A DNA stretch of 64,000 nucleotides from Mesorhizobium sp. M3A.F.Ca.ET.080.04.2.1 (GTDB lineage: Bacteria; Pseudomonadota; Alphaproteobacteria; Rhizobiales; Rhizobiaceae): positions 744,001-808,000 of the forward strand of contig NZ_CP034451.1 in assembly GCF_003952525.1 (NCBI RefSeq), read 5' to 3'. The translations under genes and the position numbers were made by a program. Positions 28,374 through 37,368 of this stretch are shown here, piece by piece. Each line of letters opens with the position of its first letter. Position 1 is the first letter of the stretch. The notes under the pieces are model-generated. The model was given only the letters and a program-made list of their open reading frames with translations, was not told the origin of the DNA and searched no databases.

Positions 28374-29413
28374 AGGCGCAGCTCCTGAGGGCCGAGCGGC
28401 GCGAAATAGGCATCGATGTCGGCAGTGCTCACCTCGTCCAGGGTCGCCGGGCGCCAGCGCGGCGTCGAGCCCTTGTCGATGATGGCGGCACGGATGCCTT
28501 CGTAAAAGTCGTGGCCGGCAAGCATGCGGTTGAGGATGCGGAACTCCATCTTCATGCATTCGTACATCGACATCGTCAGCCCGGCGCTGATCTGGCGCCA
28601 AGCGACATGCAAGCTGGTCGGCGAACGGGTTCTGATCGCGGCCAGCGTTTTCGCGGCAAACGCGTCGGCGGCGGCGGCCTGTTCTAGACTGGCGATGATG
28701 TCGGCGAGCGAGGGTTGCGAAAAGTGCCGGGCGATCGAGGCCAGATCCTGCCGCTCGGTCTCGCGCTTGGCGGGCGTGAAGAAGCCGCGCAGCTCGGAGT
28801 CTGGATCACCTGACACCGCCAGTTCATCGAGCAGCCCTGCCTGGTCCTCGGCCTTGATGGTGTGCGTGGCGAGGCCCGACCACAGTGCATCGCCGGAGCG
28901 GATGCGATTTCCCGTCAGCGCGAGATACATGCCGAAACTGCCGCCGAGATCGGGCAGCAGATGGCTGGCGCCGACATCGGGGAAGAAGCCGATGCCGACT
29001 TCGGGCATGGCGAACTGGGCATTCTCAGTCAGCACGCGGTGCGAGCCGTGGAAGGAGATGCCGACGCCGCCGCCCATGACGATACCGTCGACCAGCGCGA
29101 CATAGGGCTTCTTCAAGCCGTTGATGCGGGCATTGAGCCGGTATTCGTCCGCGAAGAAGTCGACCGGCGGCTTGCCGGCGCGGCCAGCCTCGTAAATGTG
29201 GAGGATATCGCCGCCGGCGGAGAACGCCCTGCCCTCAGCCTTGACAATGACGACGCTCACGTCGGCATCACGTTCCCAAGCATCGAGCGCCCTGCCAAGC
29301 GCCTTGATCATGCCATGGGTGACCGCGTTGAGCGCCTGCGGCCGCGTCAACGTGACCACGCCGGCCTTGCCCAAACGTTCGAAGCGAATCTCGTCGCCTC
29401 CGCCAAAATCCAT
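28370..29413 (-). CDS. 3-hydroxyisobutyryl-CoA hydrolase (enoyl-CoA hydratase family)
   Basis: The product has 347 residues from the ATG at 29413. It has a crotonase fold with oxyanion-hole segments AEGRAFSAGGDI and VALVDGIVMGGGVGISFHGS. The catalytic region is AMPEVGIGFFPDVGASHLL, where Glu and Asp match HIBYL-CoA hydrolases. The C-terminal extension (SMYECMKMEFRILNRMLAG, then HDFYEGIRAAIIDK) sets hydrolases apart from hydratases. It acts in valine degradation. A small membrane protein overlaps its 3' end. Confidence 0.88.
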   Translation of the reverse strand: MDFGGGDEIRFERLGKAGVVTLTRPQALNAVTHGMIKALGRALDAWERDADVSVVIVKAEGRAFSAGGDILHIYEAGRAGKPPVDFFADEYRLNARINGLKKPYVALVDGIVMGGGVGISFHGSHRVLTENAQFAMPEVGIGFFPDVGASHLLPDLGGSFGMYLALTGNRIRSGDALWSGLATHTIKAEDQAGLLDELAVSGDPDSELRGFFTPAKRETERQDLASIARHFSQPSLADIIASLEQAAAADAFAAKTLAAIRTRSPTSLHVAWRQISAGLTMSMYECMKMEFRILNRMLAGHDFYEGIRAAIIDKGSTPRWRPATLDEVSTADIDAYFAPLGPQELRL

Positions 29414-29581
29414 CGCCAGAGAATCCCTCTCTCCGCTTTTTGCGGGGGACTGAAGTGCTAAAGGTGGCACTTGGACGCGTCAATGCCGGGGGTAGCGCTC
29501 TGGCGGCTGGCCTCGCCAGATGTTACGAAACCGGCAAACTATCGTGCCCCCACGGTTCGACGGATTTTCGAGCAGATCGAC

Positions 29582-30396
29582 ATGCCGGGATTTTCTCGTC
29601 TCGCGGCTGGATTGGCAGGCCTCCTGTGCCTTGAGCTCTGCCGGCCATCGCCGCGACGGCAGACGAGCTCTACCAGGCGCAGACCATCGTCACCGGCACC
29701 GGCGAGGTGAACCGCGAGGTCGGCTTCAAGGATTGCCTGGATAAAGTTCTGGTCAGAGTCTCGGGCGACCAGCGACTGCCGCAGAAGCCCGAAATGCTGG
29801 CGCTGCGCGAGAAGGCCGGGGATTTCGTCGACCGCTTCCGCTACCGAGACCGGCTCGAAGGCATCCCGGTGCATGACGAGCAAGGCACGCACGACCGGCC
29901 GCACGACCTCACCTGCCTCTACAAGCCAACCGTCGTGGACAAGCTCCTGGCGCAACTGGGCAGCAAGCCCTGGCTTGGCGAGCGGCCGGTGCTGTCCGTC
30001 TTCCTCGCGGCCGAGCAAGGCTCGAGGCATTTTGTGCTGACGGCGGACGACGTGCGCGGCGAAGCGATGCGCGAATCCTTCATCAACGCCACCGGCCCCC
30101 TGCTGCTGCACGTCAGTTTCCCCAAGGCTGCGCGACTGGCAGGACTTGACGGAACGGCACTGCGCAAATCCGACATGGCAAAGCTCGACCTGCTCGCGAG
30201 AAAAGCAGCTGCAGCCCGGGCGCTTGCCGGCACCATCATCTGGAGCGACAAGGAATTGGGCTGGATTGCCGACTGGCGTCTGGCCGATCGCGGCAAGACC
30301 TATCGATGGCAGGTACGCGGCGTCAGCTTCGACGAGGCGTTTCGCGTGGCCGTGAGGGGCGCTGCGCAGATCTTGTCGGGCAACGGACAGCCTTGA
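29582..30396 (+). pseudogene. DUF2066 protein with an apparent frameshift in the signal peptide
   Basis: Positions 29582-29630 encode a good signal peptide start (MPGFSRLAAGLAGLLCL) in one frame. The mature DUF2066-like domain (ADELYQAQTIVTGTGEVNRE, then VGFKDCLDKVLVRVSGDQRL) begins near 29641 in another frame and stays open to 30396. In that second frame a TGA at about 29632 blocks translation from upstream, and the first start is GTG 29707 inside the conserved domain. Removing two bases near 29632-29634 would join signal peptide and domain smoothly. Either the gene is broken, or there is a sequence error, or a truncated cytosolic form is made. Confidence 0.62.
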
Positions 30397-30436
30397 AGAT
30401 CGCGTTGGGCAATTCCAAATGTCGGCGATCCTTCAT

Positions 30437-30486
30437 GCCCCCTCTGCCCTGCCGGGCACCTCCCCCACTAGCCGGGAGGTTGGCGG
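30437..30486. repeat. Palindromic intergenic repeat, copy 1
   Basis: The core CCCCCTCTGCCCTGCCGGGC recurs almost unchanged at 46594 and inverted near 46495-46514. It fills the gap between the DUF2066 gene and hemB. The CTCCCCC and GGGAGG parts can pair, giving a REP-like hairpin. Confidence 0.75.
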
Positions 30487-30561
30487 CACTGGCACAATCG
30501 TGTCGCATTGGTCAGCGACAAAGGTGCGTGGTAAAAGCCCGACCGAAAGCGAGTTTTGGCG

Positions 30562-31593
30562 ATGAACAGATTCACCCCCGCGAAGCCTGCCGGCGCGCGC
30601 AGCGTCGACGAGATCACAGGCAGCCGGCGGCTCAGACGCATGCGCAAGGCCAACTGGTCGCGACGCCTGGTGCAGGAGAACCAGCTCTCGGTCAACGACC
30701 TGATCTGGCCGATCTTCGTCGTCGAAGGCAAAGATGTGAGGGAGCCGATCGCGGCCATGCCCGGCGTCTTCCGTCTTTCTGTCGACCTCGCGGTCAAGGA
30801 GGCCGAGCGCGCCGCCAAGCTCGGCATTCCGGCGATCGCCACCTTCCCCAATGTCGAGCTGTCGCTGCGCGACCAGACCGGCTCGCATATCCTCGATCCT
30901 GAAAACATCATCAACCGCACCACCCGCGCCATCAAGGCCGCGGTGCCGGAGATCGGCATCATCACCGATGCCGCGCTCGACCCGTTCACCAGCCACGGCC
31001 ACGACGGCATTTTGCGCGACGGCATCATCCTGAACGACGAGACGGTGGAGCAGGTCACCGCCGCGGCCGTGATCCAGGCGGCGGCAGGCGCCGACATCAT
31101 TGCCCCATCGGACATGATGGACGGGCGGATCGGCGCGATCCGCGACGCGCTCGACGCCAACGGTTTCCAGGACGTGGCGATCATGTCCTACGCGACGAAG
31201 TTCGCCTCGGCCTTCTACGGACCCTATCGCGAGGCGGTGGGAACCGCCGGCCTGCTCAAGGGTGACAAGAAGACCTACTATATCGATCACGCCAATTCCG
31301 ACGAGGCGGTGCGCGAGGCCGAGCAGGATCTCGCCGAAGGCGCCGACATGCTGATGGTGAAGCCGGGGCTACCCTATCTCGACATCATTCGCAGGCTGAA
31401 GGACGAATTCCAGATGCCGACCTTCGCTTACCAAGTTTCAGGCGAATATTCGATGATCAAGGCAGCGGGCGCCAATGGCTGGATCGACGGCGAAAAGGCG
31501 ATGCTGGAGTCCCTGCTCGCTTTCAAGCGCGCCGGCTGCGACGGCATTCTCACCTATTTCGCGCCGACGGCGGCGGAGATGCTGAGGGGCTGA
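30562..31593 (+). CDS. hemB: Delta-aminolevulinic acid dehydratase (porphobilinogen synthase)
   Basis: The product has 343 residues from the ATG at 30562. Both Schiff-base lysines are present: Lys213 (SYATKFASAFYGPYREA) and Lys267 (ADMLMVKPGLPYLD). The metal segment reads TDAALDPFTSHGHDGI, with Asp where zinc enzymes have Cys. It is therefore the Mg/K-type enzyme known from Bradyrhizobium and relatives. It condenses two aminolevulinate molecules to porphobilinogen in heme and vitamin B12 synthesis. Asp at these positions may spare zinc. Confidence 0.97.
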   Translation: MNRFTPAKPAGARSVDEITGSRRLRRMRKANWSRRLVQENQLSVNDLIWPIFVVEGKDVREPIAAMPGVFRLSVDLAVKEAERAAKLGIPAIATFPNVELSLRDQTGSHILDPENIINRTTRAIKAAVPEIGIITDAALDPFTSHGHDGILRDGIILNDETVEQVTAAAVIQAAAGADIIAPSDMMDGRIGAIRDALDANGFQDVAIMSYATKFASAFYGPYREAVGTAGLLKGDKKTYYIDHANSDEAVREAEQDLAEGADMLMVKPGLPYLDIIRRLKDEFQMPTFAYQVSGEYSMIKAAGANGWIDGEKAMLESLLAFKRAGCDGILTYFAPTAAEMLRG

Positions 31594-31743
31594 GCCTCAG
31601 CGCACGCACATACACCGATCCACAGCTGTTCAATTGCCATCGCTGGACAATGCTGTACGCCGGGGTGGAACGCCCTCAGCCTTCGCTTACCGATGATCGG
31701 ACGCCCTGAGGAAAACCTCCCGGTGGCGCGCCGTCAAATTACC

Positions 31744-31790
31744 GCTTGCATTTTGCAATCGGTCGAGTTAACTCATAACTGCTTGCATTT
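31744..31790. promoter_or_regulatory. Direct repeats and palindrome upstream of the DHFR-like gene
   Basis: GCTTGCATTT occurs twice, at 31744-31753 and 31781-31790. A perfect dyad GAGTTAACTC lies between them at 31765-31774, 40 bases before the start at 31814. The arrangement suggests a repressor or activator site. No cognate regulator is adjacent. Confidence 0.4.
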
Positions 31791-31813
31791 GACCACCGGT
31801 TCAGGAGACAGCC

Positions 31814-32458
31814 ATGTCCAAGCTGCGTGTCAACGCCTTCACCTTGTCGCTCGACGGCTATGGCGCCGGTCGGGATCAAAGCCTGAACAGCCCGTTGGGC
31901 GTCAGCGGCGAGGCCCTGCACAAATGGATGATCGGCACCCGGACATTCCGCAGGATGTTCGGGCAGGAGGGCGGATCCACGGATACCGATGACAGCTTCA
32001 CCGCGCGCAGTTTCGAGAATGTCGGCGCCTGGATTCTCGGCCGCAACATGTTCGGACCCATCCGCGGCGACTGGCCGGACGAGAACTGGAAAGGCTGGTG
32101 GGGCGACAACCCGCCCTATCACGTCCCTGTCTTCGTGCTCACCCATTACAAGCGCGCGCCGATCGCCATGCAAGGCGGCACGACCTTCCATTTCGTCACC
32201 GACGGGATTCATTCGGCGCTGGAACAGGCCAAAGCAGCGGCCAATGGTAAGGATGTGCGCGTCGGCGGCGGCGTTTCGACGGTCAGGCAATATCTCCAGG
32301 AGAGCCTCATCGATGAAATGCACCTCGCGATCTCGCCGGTCCTGCTCGGCTCCGGCGAGCATCTCCTCGGCGGCCTCGACATGCCGAAGCTCGGCTATCG
32401 TTGCACCGGCCAGGTCGCAACCGCCGACGCCACGCATGTGATGATCGAGCGGGGCTAA
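31814..32458 (+). CDS. Dihydrofolate reductase-like (RibD C-terminal fold) protein
   Basis: This 214-residue protein contains the NADPH-binding and substrate motifs of the YyaP/YwjB-type DHFR-like family: FTLSLDGYGAGRDQ at the N-terminus, VGAWILGRNMFGPIRGDW in the middle, and VRVGGGVSTVRQYLQESLID with the glycine-rich loop. It is likely an NADPH-dependent reductase of unknown substrate, not a housekeeping DHFR. The ATG follows AGGAGA at good spacing. A stem-loop follows the stop. Confidence 0.85.
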   Translation: MSKLRVNAFTLSLDGYGAGRDQSLNSPLGVSGEALHKWMIGTRTFRRMFGQEGGSTDTDDSFTARSFENVGAWILGRNMFGPIRGDWPDENWKGWWGDNPPYHVPVFVLTHYKRAPIAMQGGTTFHFVTDGIHSALEQAKAAANGKDVRVGGGVSTVRQYLQESLIDEMHLAISPVLLGSGEHLLGGLDMPKLGYRCTGQVATADATHVMIERG

Positions 32459-32489
32459 ACGACTTCCCTCTCCCCATCGGAGAAGAGGG

Positions 32490-32504
32490 CCGAGCGAAGC
32501 TCGG
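32490..32504. terminator. Stem-loop after the DHFR-like gene
   Basis: CCGAGC and GCTCGG pair around a GAA loop, just after a second small pairing CCCTCT/AGAGGG at 32466-32489. There is no T-run, so it may be a repeat remnant acting as a weak terminator. Confidence 0.4.
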
Positions 32505-32649
32505 TCGGCAATGACGGTCTTGTTGCAGGACCTGGCCCAGCCGATACGTGCTCGGCGAGCGAGACAAGACAACGGAATTGTCCTACAAATGCCGGCCTTG
32601 TTCCGGCGCCCCAGGCGCGCCTTTTCAATCTCGATCACGAGGTCACCGC

Positions 32650-33693
32650 ATGGAGTACCGCACTCTCGGCCGTTCCGGCCTGAAGGTTTCGACGTTGACC
32701 CTCGGCACGATGACCTTCGGCGGCGCCGGTCCGTTCGCGGCCGTCGGCAATTCCGATCTGCCGCAAGCCAGGCGCATCATCGACACCTGCATCGATGCCG
32801 GCATCAACCTCATCGACACCGCCAACGTCTATTCGAACGGCCTTTCCGAAGAGATCATCGGCGAGGCGCTCGACGGCAAACGCAAGAACGACGTGCTGAT
32901 CGCAACCAAAGCCCGCATGCGCATCGGCAAGGGGCCCAACGATGAAGGCTTGTCACGGCATCATCTGATCCGCGAATGCGAAGGAAGTCTCAAGCGGCTC
33001 AGAACGGACGTCATCGACATCTACTTCCTGCACGAATGGGACGGCGTCACGCCGCTGGAGGAGACGATCGCAGCGCTCGACACCTTGGTGACGCAGGGCA
33101 AGATCCGCTATGTCGGCTGCTCCAACTATTCCGGCTGGCAGGTGATGAAGGCACTTGCCGTCAGCGACGGACGTCACCAGCCGCGTTTCGTCACGCAGCA
33201 GATCCACTACACGCTGGAAGCGCGCGAGGCGGAATACGAATTGCTGCCGATCTCCGTCGACCAGGGCCTCGGCGTTCTGGTGTGGAGTCCCCTCGCCGGC
33301 GGCCTGCTTTCAGGCAAATATCGGCGCGACAGCCCAACGGCACGGCAGCTCGCAGGCTGGTCTGAACCGCCGATCCGCGACGAGGACCGGTTGTGGCGGA
33401 TCGTCGACGTGCTGGTCGAGATCGGCAAGACGCGCGGCGTGTCGGCGGCGCAGGTGGCGCTCGCCTGGCTGCTCGGGCGGCCCGCGATCAGCTCGCTGGT
33501 GATCGGCGCACGCAACGAGGACCAGCTCAAGGACAACCTTGCCGCCGCAAGCCTGACGCTGTCCTTCGACGAGCGGCAGCGCCTCGACGCGGTCAGCCGC
33601 CCGCCGGTGCTCTATCCCTATTGGCACCAGCAGTTCACGGCCAAGGAGCGCTTCGGCCCGGCCGATCTGGTGCTCGATCGCGGTGATATTTGA
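32650..33693 (+). CDS. Aldo/keto reductase
   Basis: The product has 347 residues from the ATG at 32650 (MEYRTLGRSGLKVSTLTLGT). The catalytic tetrad is visible: Asp and Tyr in NLIDTANVYSNGLSEE, Lys in IATKARM and His in DIYFLHEWDG. The NADPH-binding end VIGARNEDQLKDNL is present. It belongs to the YajO/IolS-like group and reduces aldehydes or ketones with NADPH; the natural substrate is unknown. The translation upstream of 32650 has no family match. Confidence 0.9.
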   Translation: MEYRTLGRSGLKVSTLTLGTMTFGGAGPFAAVGNSDLPQARRIIDTCIDAGINLIDTANVYSNGLSEEIIGEALDGKRKNDVLIATKARMRIGKGPNDEGLSRHHLIRECEGSLKRLRTDVIDIYFLHEWDGVTPLEETIAALDTLVTQGKIRYVGCSNYSGWQVMKALAVSDGRHQPRFVTQQIHYTLEAREAEYELLPISVDQGLGVLVWSPLAGGLLSGKYRRDSPTARQLAGWSEPPIRDEDRLWRIVDVLVEIGKTRGVSAAQVALAWLLGRPAISSLVIGARNEDQLKDNLAAASLTLSFDERQRLDAVSRPPVLYPYWHQQFTAKERFGPADLVLDRGDI

Positions 33694-33787
33694 GAGCTGT
33701 TGGAGTTCAGCGCGTCGCGGAACCGCTTTGTCTATCCGTTTCCTGCGCCAGTTCCGGACGGAAAACCGCTGAAGCGCTTTCTGTATT

Positions 33788-34759
33788 CTAGCCCGTGATG
33801 TAGCGCCACACTTGCGGATCCGGTTCGATCTGGCCGCTCAGGACGAAGTATTTATAGAGGACGAGCAGCGAAACCGTGCTCTCCTCTCTCTCGTTGTGAA
33901 ACCTGCGGCAATAGGCATGGGCGGCCGCGACAATGCGCTGGGCCTCTGCCGGATGCTTCTCATAGTAGGCGACCTTGTCGGCGACGTCCGAAAAGTCGGA
34001 CGCCAAGGGCACATAGTGCACGTTGGCCTCGATCTCAGCCTCGGCGAACCAGGTTTCGTATTTCGGCGGCGGCATCAGACAGAGCGAATTCGAGCTCATG
34101 ATCCATTTCAAGTTCGTCGCCACATCGTTGCCCTCGAGCGAGACGATGTAGCGGAACTTCCGCTGCTGCGGGATGGTGAGATAGGGCTTGCGATACGCTG
34201 CCGGCGCTTCGGGCTTGGGCGAGCCGGCATCGCAGATCGGCAGGCCGCGCACGGCATCGATGAACCGGGCCCGTATCGGATTGTTGAGATGGCCGCGCCA
34301 GACAACCATCGGGCGCTTGTCGGCGAAGGCCAGCCTGTCCGCCGGCATTCTGAAATGGCGGAACTTGTCGAGCTTCATGATCACGGCATTGGCATTGTCA
34401 TTCCCAATCGGCCGATCCTTGACGATCGAAGGCATCTTGGGCACGTGGGCGAGGTCGCCGAACTGGACGTCGATGAGCAGGTCGCGATCGAAGTAGCGGG
34501 CGAACTCCTTCAGGTCGTAATAGTACATGCTGCCAAAGCTGGGGATCCGGCCGGCCGGCACCGCCGTCGGGCTCGGCACGAAGCTGTGCTCTAGCCTGTT
34601 GTAGTAGTTGACGCGGTTGCGGATCGTTTCGCCAGAAAGGCTGGCCTCCTGCAGCCGGCTGGCCAGGCGGCGGCGGAAGAGAGCCTGAGGCACCACATCG
34701 CGCGTGATGTTGCGTATGAAATAGAATACCCGCGCTGCGGTGCGTAAGGGCGAGGCCAT
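33788..34759 (-). CDS. Glycosyltransferase family 90-like protein (LPS/capsule modification)
   Basis: The product has 323 residues from the ATG at 34759; a TTG at 34834 would add 25 residues. The family core is seen as MVVWRGHLNNPIRARFIDAV, then YIVSLEGNDVATNLKWIMSS and SLCLMPPPKYETWFAEAEIE. These resemble the CAP10/GT90 fold that transfers xylose or other sugars to surface glycans, as in rhizobial LpsA-type enzymes. No signal peptide is seen. It stands alone, away from the main polysaccharide locus. Confidence 0.78.
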   Translation of the reverse strand: MASPLRTAARVFYFIRNITRDVVPQALFRRRLASRLQEASLSGETIRNRVNYYNRLEHSFVPSPTAVPAGRIPSFGSMYYYDLKEFARYFDRDLLIDVQFGDLAHVPKMPSIVKDRPIGNDNANAVIMKLDKFRHFRMPADRLAFADKRPMVVWRGHLNNPIRARFIDAVRGLPICDAGSPKPEAPAAYRKPYLTIPQQRKFRYIVSLEGNDVATNLKWIMSSNSLCLMPPPKYETWFAEAEIEANVHYVPLASDFSDVADKVAYYEKHPAEAQRIVAAAHAYCRRFHNEREESTVSLLVLYKYFVLSGQIEPDPQVWRYITG

Positions 34760-34882
34760 GCGTGCGTCGTTTTCAAAGATTGGTGGCGTTGAATTCCCCG
34801 CGCCTCCTACAGCATTGTGGGGAATATCTTGCAAGCCCGCGTGCCGCGACAGGCCTGAATGTCCGCCGAGGTCAGCACAGGA

Positions 34883-35548
34883 TCAGGCAGCGACGACGGC
34901 AAAGCCCCTGGCGCGCAGCGCCCGCCTGTCGTCGTGCAGGGAATTCACCAGCCGGTCGCGACTGCCGGCAATGTGAGCCGAGAGAAGCCGTGCGGCCGCG
35001 TCGCCGTCGCCGGCCCGGACGGCGGCCAGGATGGCATGGTGCTCGGCCCAGGCGCGGCGGAGCGCCGCCTCGTCGCGAACTTCAAGCCAGCGGGCGCGCG
35101 AGAGCCTCGTCATCGCATCGCGCACGGCCCTCAGAAGGAACTCGTTGCCGGACAGCCTGGCCAGCTCGATATGGAAATCCATGCCGACGCGGTGCCACTC
35201 CTCGCGAGGGGTGTCGCCGTCGCAGGAATCGAGCATCGCGGCGATCACCTCAATCCCGCCTCGATCAGGGAGTTCGGCCGTCAGCCGGACAGCCGCGATC
35301 TCGACAGCCTCGCGGTAGACGGCAATCTGCGCCAGCTCGGTGAGGTTGATCGGCGCCACCGTCCAGGCGCGACCGTCACGGCCGATCAGGCCTTCAGTCT
35401 CGAGCCGCAGCAGGGCTGCCCGGACCGGCGTGCGCGAGGCGCCGAAACGGTTTTCGATCCAGCGCTCGGTCAGCCGCTCGCCTGGACCGATTTCCAGCCC
35501 AAGGATCATCTCGCGTAATTGTCTTTCGACGCTCTGCATCTGCGACAT
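34883..35548 (-). CDS. GntR-family regulator with FCD domain
   Basis: The product has 221 residues from the ATG at 35548 (MSQMQSVERQLREMILGLEI); an ATG at 35587 would add 13. The N-terminal winged helix has ENRFGASRTPVRAALLRLET, then EGLIGRDGRAWTVAPI. The C-terminal FCD domain has the metal-binding pattern with MDFHIELARLSGNEFLLRAV and EHHAILAAVRAGD. It is divergent from an MFS gene, and the gap holds three operator half-sites, so it most likely represses the transporter and itself. Confidence 0.9.
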   Translation of the reverse strand: MSQMQSVERQLREMILGLEIGPGERLTERWIENRFGASRTPVRAALLRLETEGLIGRDGRAWTVAPINLTELAQIAVYREAVEIAAVRLTAELPDRGGIEVIAAMLDSCDGDTPREEWHRVGMDFHIELARLSGNEFLLRAVRDAMTRLSRARWLEVRDEAALRRAWAEHHAILAAVRAGDGDAAARLLSAHIAGSRDRLVNSLHDDRRALRARGFAVVAA

Positions 35549-35603
35549 CGTCGTTCCCGCTTTCCAGAGCCGCATTGACAGCGGCAAGGTTGAGGTCCAT
35601 GAC

Positions 35604-35635
35604 GGATACCGATTTGGTATCCCAAAATGGTATCC
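35604..35635. promoter_or_regulatory. GntR-type operator array
   Basis: GGATACC (35604-35610) and GGTATCC (35616-35622) form a perfect dyad with a five-base spacer. A third half-site GGTATCC follows at 35629-35635. It lies between the divergent GntR and MFS start codons. Confidence 0.75.
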
Positions 35636-35664
35636 GGAACAACCCCGGTAAGGGCACGCATGAG

Positions 35665-36918
35665 ATGAGGCAGGACGACACGGGCCAAGGCGACTACAAC
35701 GTCCATTGGCGGCGCAATCTCGCCGTCTGCTTCGCCGGTTCGTTCAGCACGCTGATCGCCATGACGCTGCTGCTGCCCTTCCTGCCGCTCTACGTCGAAC
35801 AGCTGGGCGCGCAAGGACATGCGGCAATCGTGCAGTGGTCAGGCATCGCCTATGGCGCGACTTTCTTCGCCGCCGCCCTGGTCGCGCCGCTCTGGGGACG
35901 CCTCGGCGATCGTTACGGCCGTAAGCTGATGCTGGTGCGCGCGAGCTTCGGCATGGCGATCTGCATGTCGCTGACCGGCATGGTGCAGAGCGTCTGGCAA
36001 CTGGTGCTGCTCAGACTGCTGATCGGCTTTGCCGGCGGCTATTCCTCGGGATCGACCATCCTTGTGGCGATGCAGACGCCAAAGCACCGCTCGGGCTGGG
36101 CGCTAGGCGTGCTGTCGGCCGGCATCACCGCAGGCTCGCTGGTCGGTCCGCTGCTCGGCGGGGCGCTGCCGCCGCTCATCGGTATCCGCGCCACCTTCCT
36201 GCTCTCCGGCGCCGTCATCTTCCTGGCTTTCCTGGCCACGACCTTCCTGATCAAGGAGAACCCGCGTCCGCAAGCGGCAAAGGTCGCGACGGTAAAGAAG
36301 GCGCAAAGCGGCTGGTCGCAAATCCCCGACAAGCGACCGGTCGTCGCGATGCTGGCGACGGGCATGCTGCTGGCCTTTGCCACCATGTCGATCGAGCCGA
36401 TCATCACCGTCTATGTGCAGCAACTCGTCGAGAACCAGAACCGGGTGACGATGATCGCCGGCGTGGTGATGGCGGCGGCGGCGCTCGGCACCATCCTGTC
36501 CTCATCAAGGCTGGGCAGGCTTGCCGACCGCGTCGGTCACTGGAACGTGGTTGTCGGCGCGCTCGCCGTATCGGCGCTGCTGCTCATCCCCCAGGCCTTC
36601 GTCACAGACAGCTGGCAGTTGATCGGGCTGCGCTTCCTGATGGGGCTGGCGCTCGGCGGCCTGCTGCCCTGCATCACCAGCGTCATCCGCCACAACATTC
36701 CGGACGGCATCGGCGGCAATGTGCTGGGACTGTCGATCTCGGCGCAATATGTCGGCCAAGTCGCAGGACCGCTTGCCGGCGGGTTTGTCGGCGGTCATTT
36801 CGGCATGCGGGCAGTGTTCCTCGGCACCTCGGCGTTGATGGCGCTGGGAGCAGTCTATAACTGGCTTGTCCAGTCGCGACGGGCGCGGCATATGCTGCTG
36901 GTAGCTCGCGAGTCCTGA
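35665..36918 (+). CDS. MFS drug/solute transporter (MdtG-like)
   Basis: The product has 417 residues from the ATG at 35665 and 12 membrane helices. It has the MFS loop motif GRLGDRYGRKLMLVRASFG and the repeat-half motif SRLGRLADRVGHWN. It resembles multidrug exporters of the MdtG group. In-frame starts at 35575 and 35599 exist, but they would place the operator inside the coding sequence, so 35665 is preferred. Control by the divergent GntR protein is expected. Confidence 0.85.
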   Translation: MRQDDTGQGDYNVHWRRNLAVCFAGSFSTLIAMTLLLPFLPLYVEQLGAQGHAAIVQWSGIAYGATFFAAALVAPLWGRLGDRYGRKLMLVRASFGMAICMSLTGMVQSVWQLVLLRLLIGFAGGYSSGSTILVAMQTPKHRSGWALGVLSAGITAGSLVGPLLGGALPPLIGIRATFLLSGAVIFLAFLATTFLIKENPRPQAAKVATVKKAQSGWSQIPDKRPVVAMLATGMLLAFATMSIEPIITVYVQQLVENQNRVTMIAGVVMAAAALGTILSSSRLGRLADRVGHWNVVVGALAVSALLLIPQAFVTDSWQLIGLRFLMGLALGGLLPCITSVIRHNIPDGIGGNVLGLSISAQYVGQVAGPLAGGFVGGHFGMRAVFLGTSALMALGAVYNWLVQSRRARHMLLVARES

Positions 36919-36951
36919 GGGCTCGCTCACGCGAAACACGGAGCATCCGCC

Positions 36952-37320
36952 ATGAGCCTGCCAGTTCAGTCGTCGAACGGCGGCAACCCCATTCTGGTGC
37001 TGGCGGGCGGAGTTATCGGCGCCGCCGGCGTGGCGCTGTCGGCGCTTGCCGCTCACCGCGGTGGCGCCTTCACCGGCACTGCCGCCTCGTTTTTGCTGAT
37101 GCACGCCCCGGTCTTCCTCGCCATCGGCCTTACGGGCAGCAACCGAGGCCTCAGGATCGCAAGCCTGGTGCTGCTCGCCGGACTGTTGCTGTTCAGCGGC
37201 GACCTGCTTGCCCGTGACTTCCTCGGCTCTCGGCTGTTTCCGATGTCGGCGCCGATCGGTGGCACTTTGCTGATCGCCGGCTGGCTGGCGGTCGCCGTCT
37301 GCGCGCTGTGGCGTCGCTAG
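36952..37320 (+). CDS. DUF423 family membrane protein
   Basis: This 122-residue protein has four transmembrane helices. Its DUF423 features are GAAGVALSALAAH early, LLFSGDLLARDFLG (GDL in the third helix) and APIGGTLLIAGWLAVAVCAL at the end. The function of the family is unknown. It starts 33 bases after the MFS gene and is probably in the same transcript. Confidence 0.87.
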   Translation: MSLPVQSSNGGNPILVLAGGVIGAAGVALSALAAHRGGAFTGTAASFLLMHAPVFLAIGLTGSNRGLRIASLVLLAGLLLFSGDLLARDFLGSRLFPMSAPIGGTLLIAGWLAVAVCALWRR

Positions 37321-37368
37321 ATCTATCGGGCATTCGTCAAGGCGATGCCGGACGCGCGCACGGGCAAT

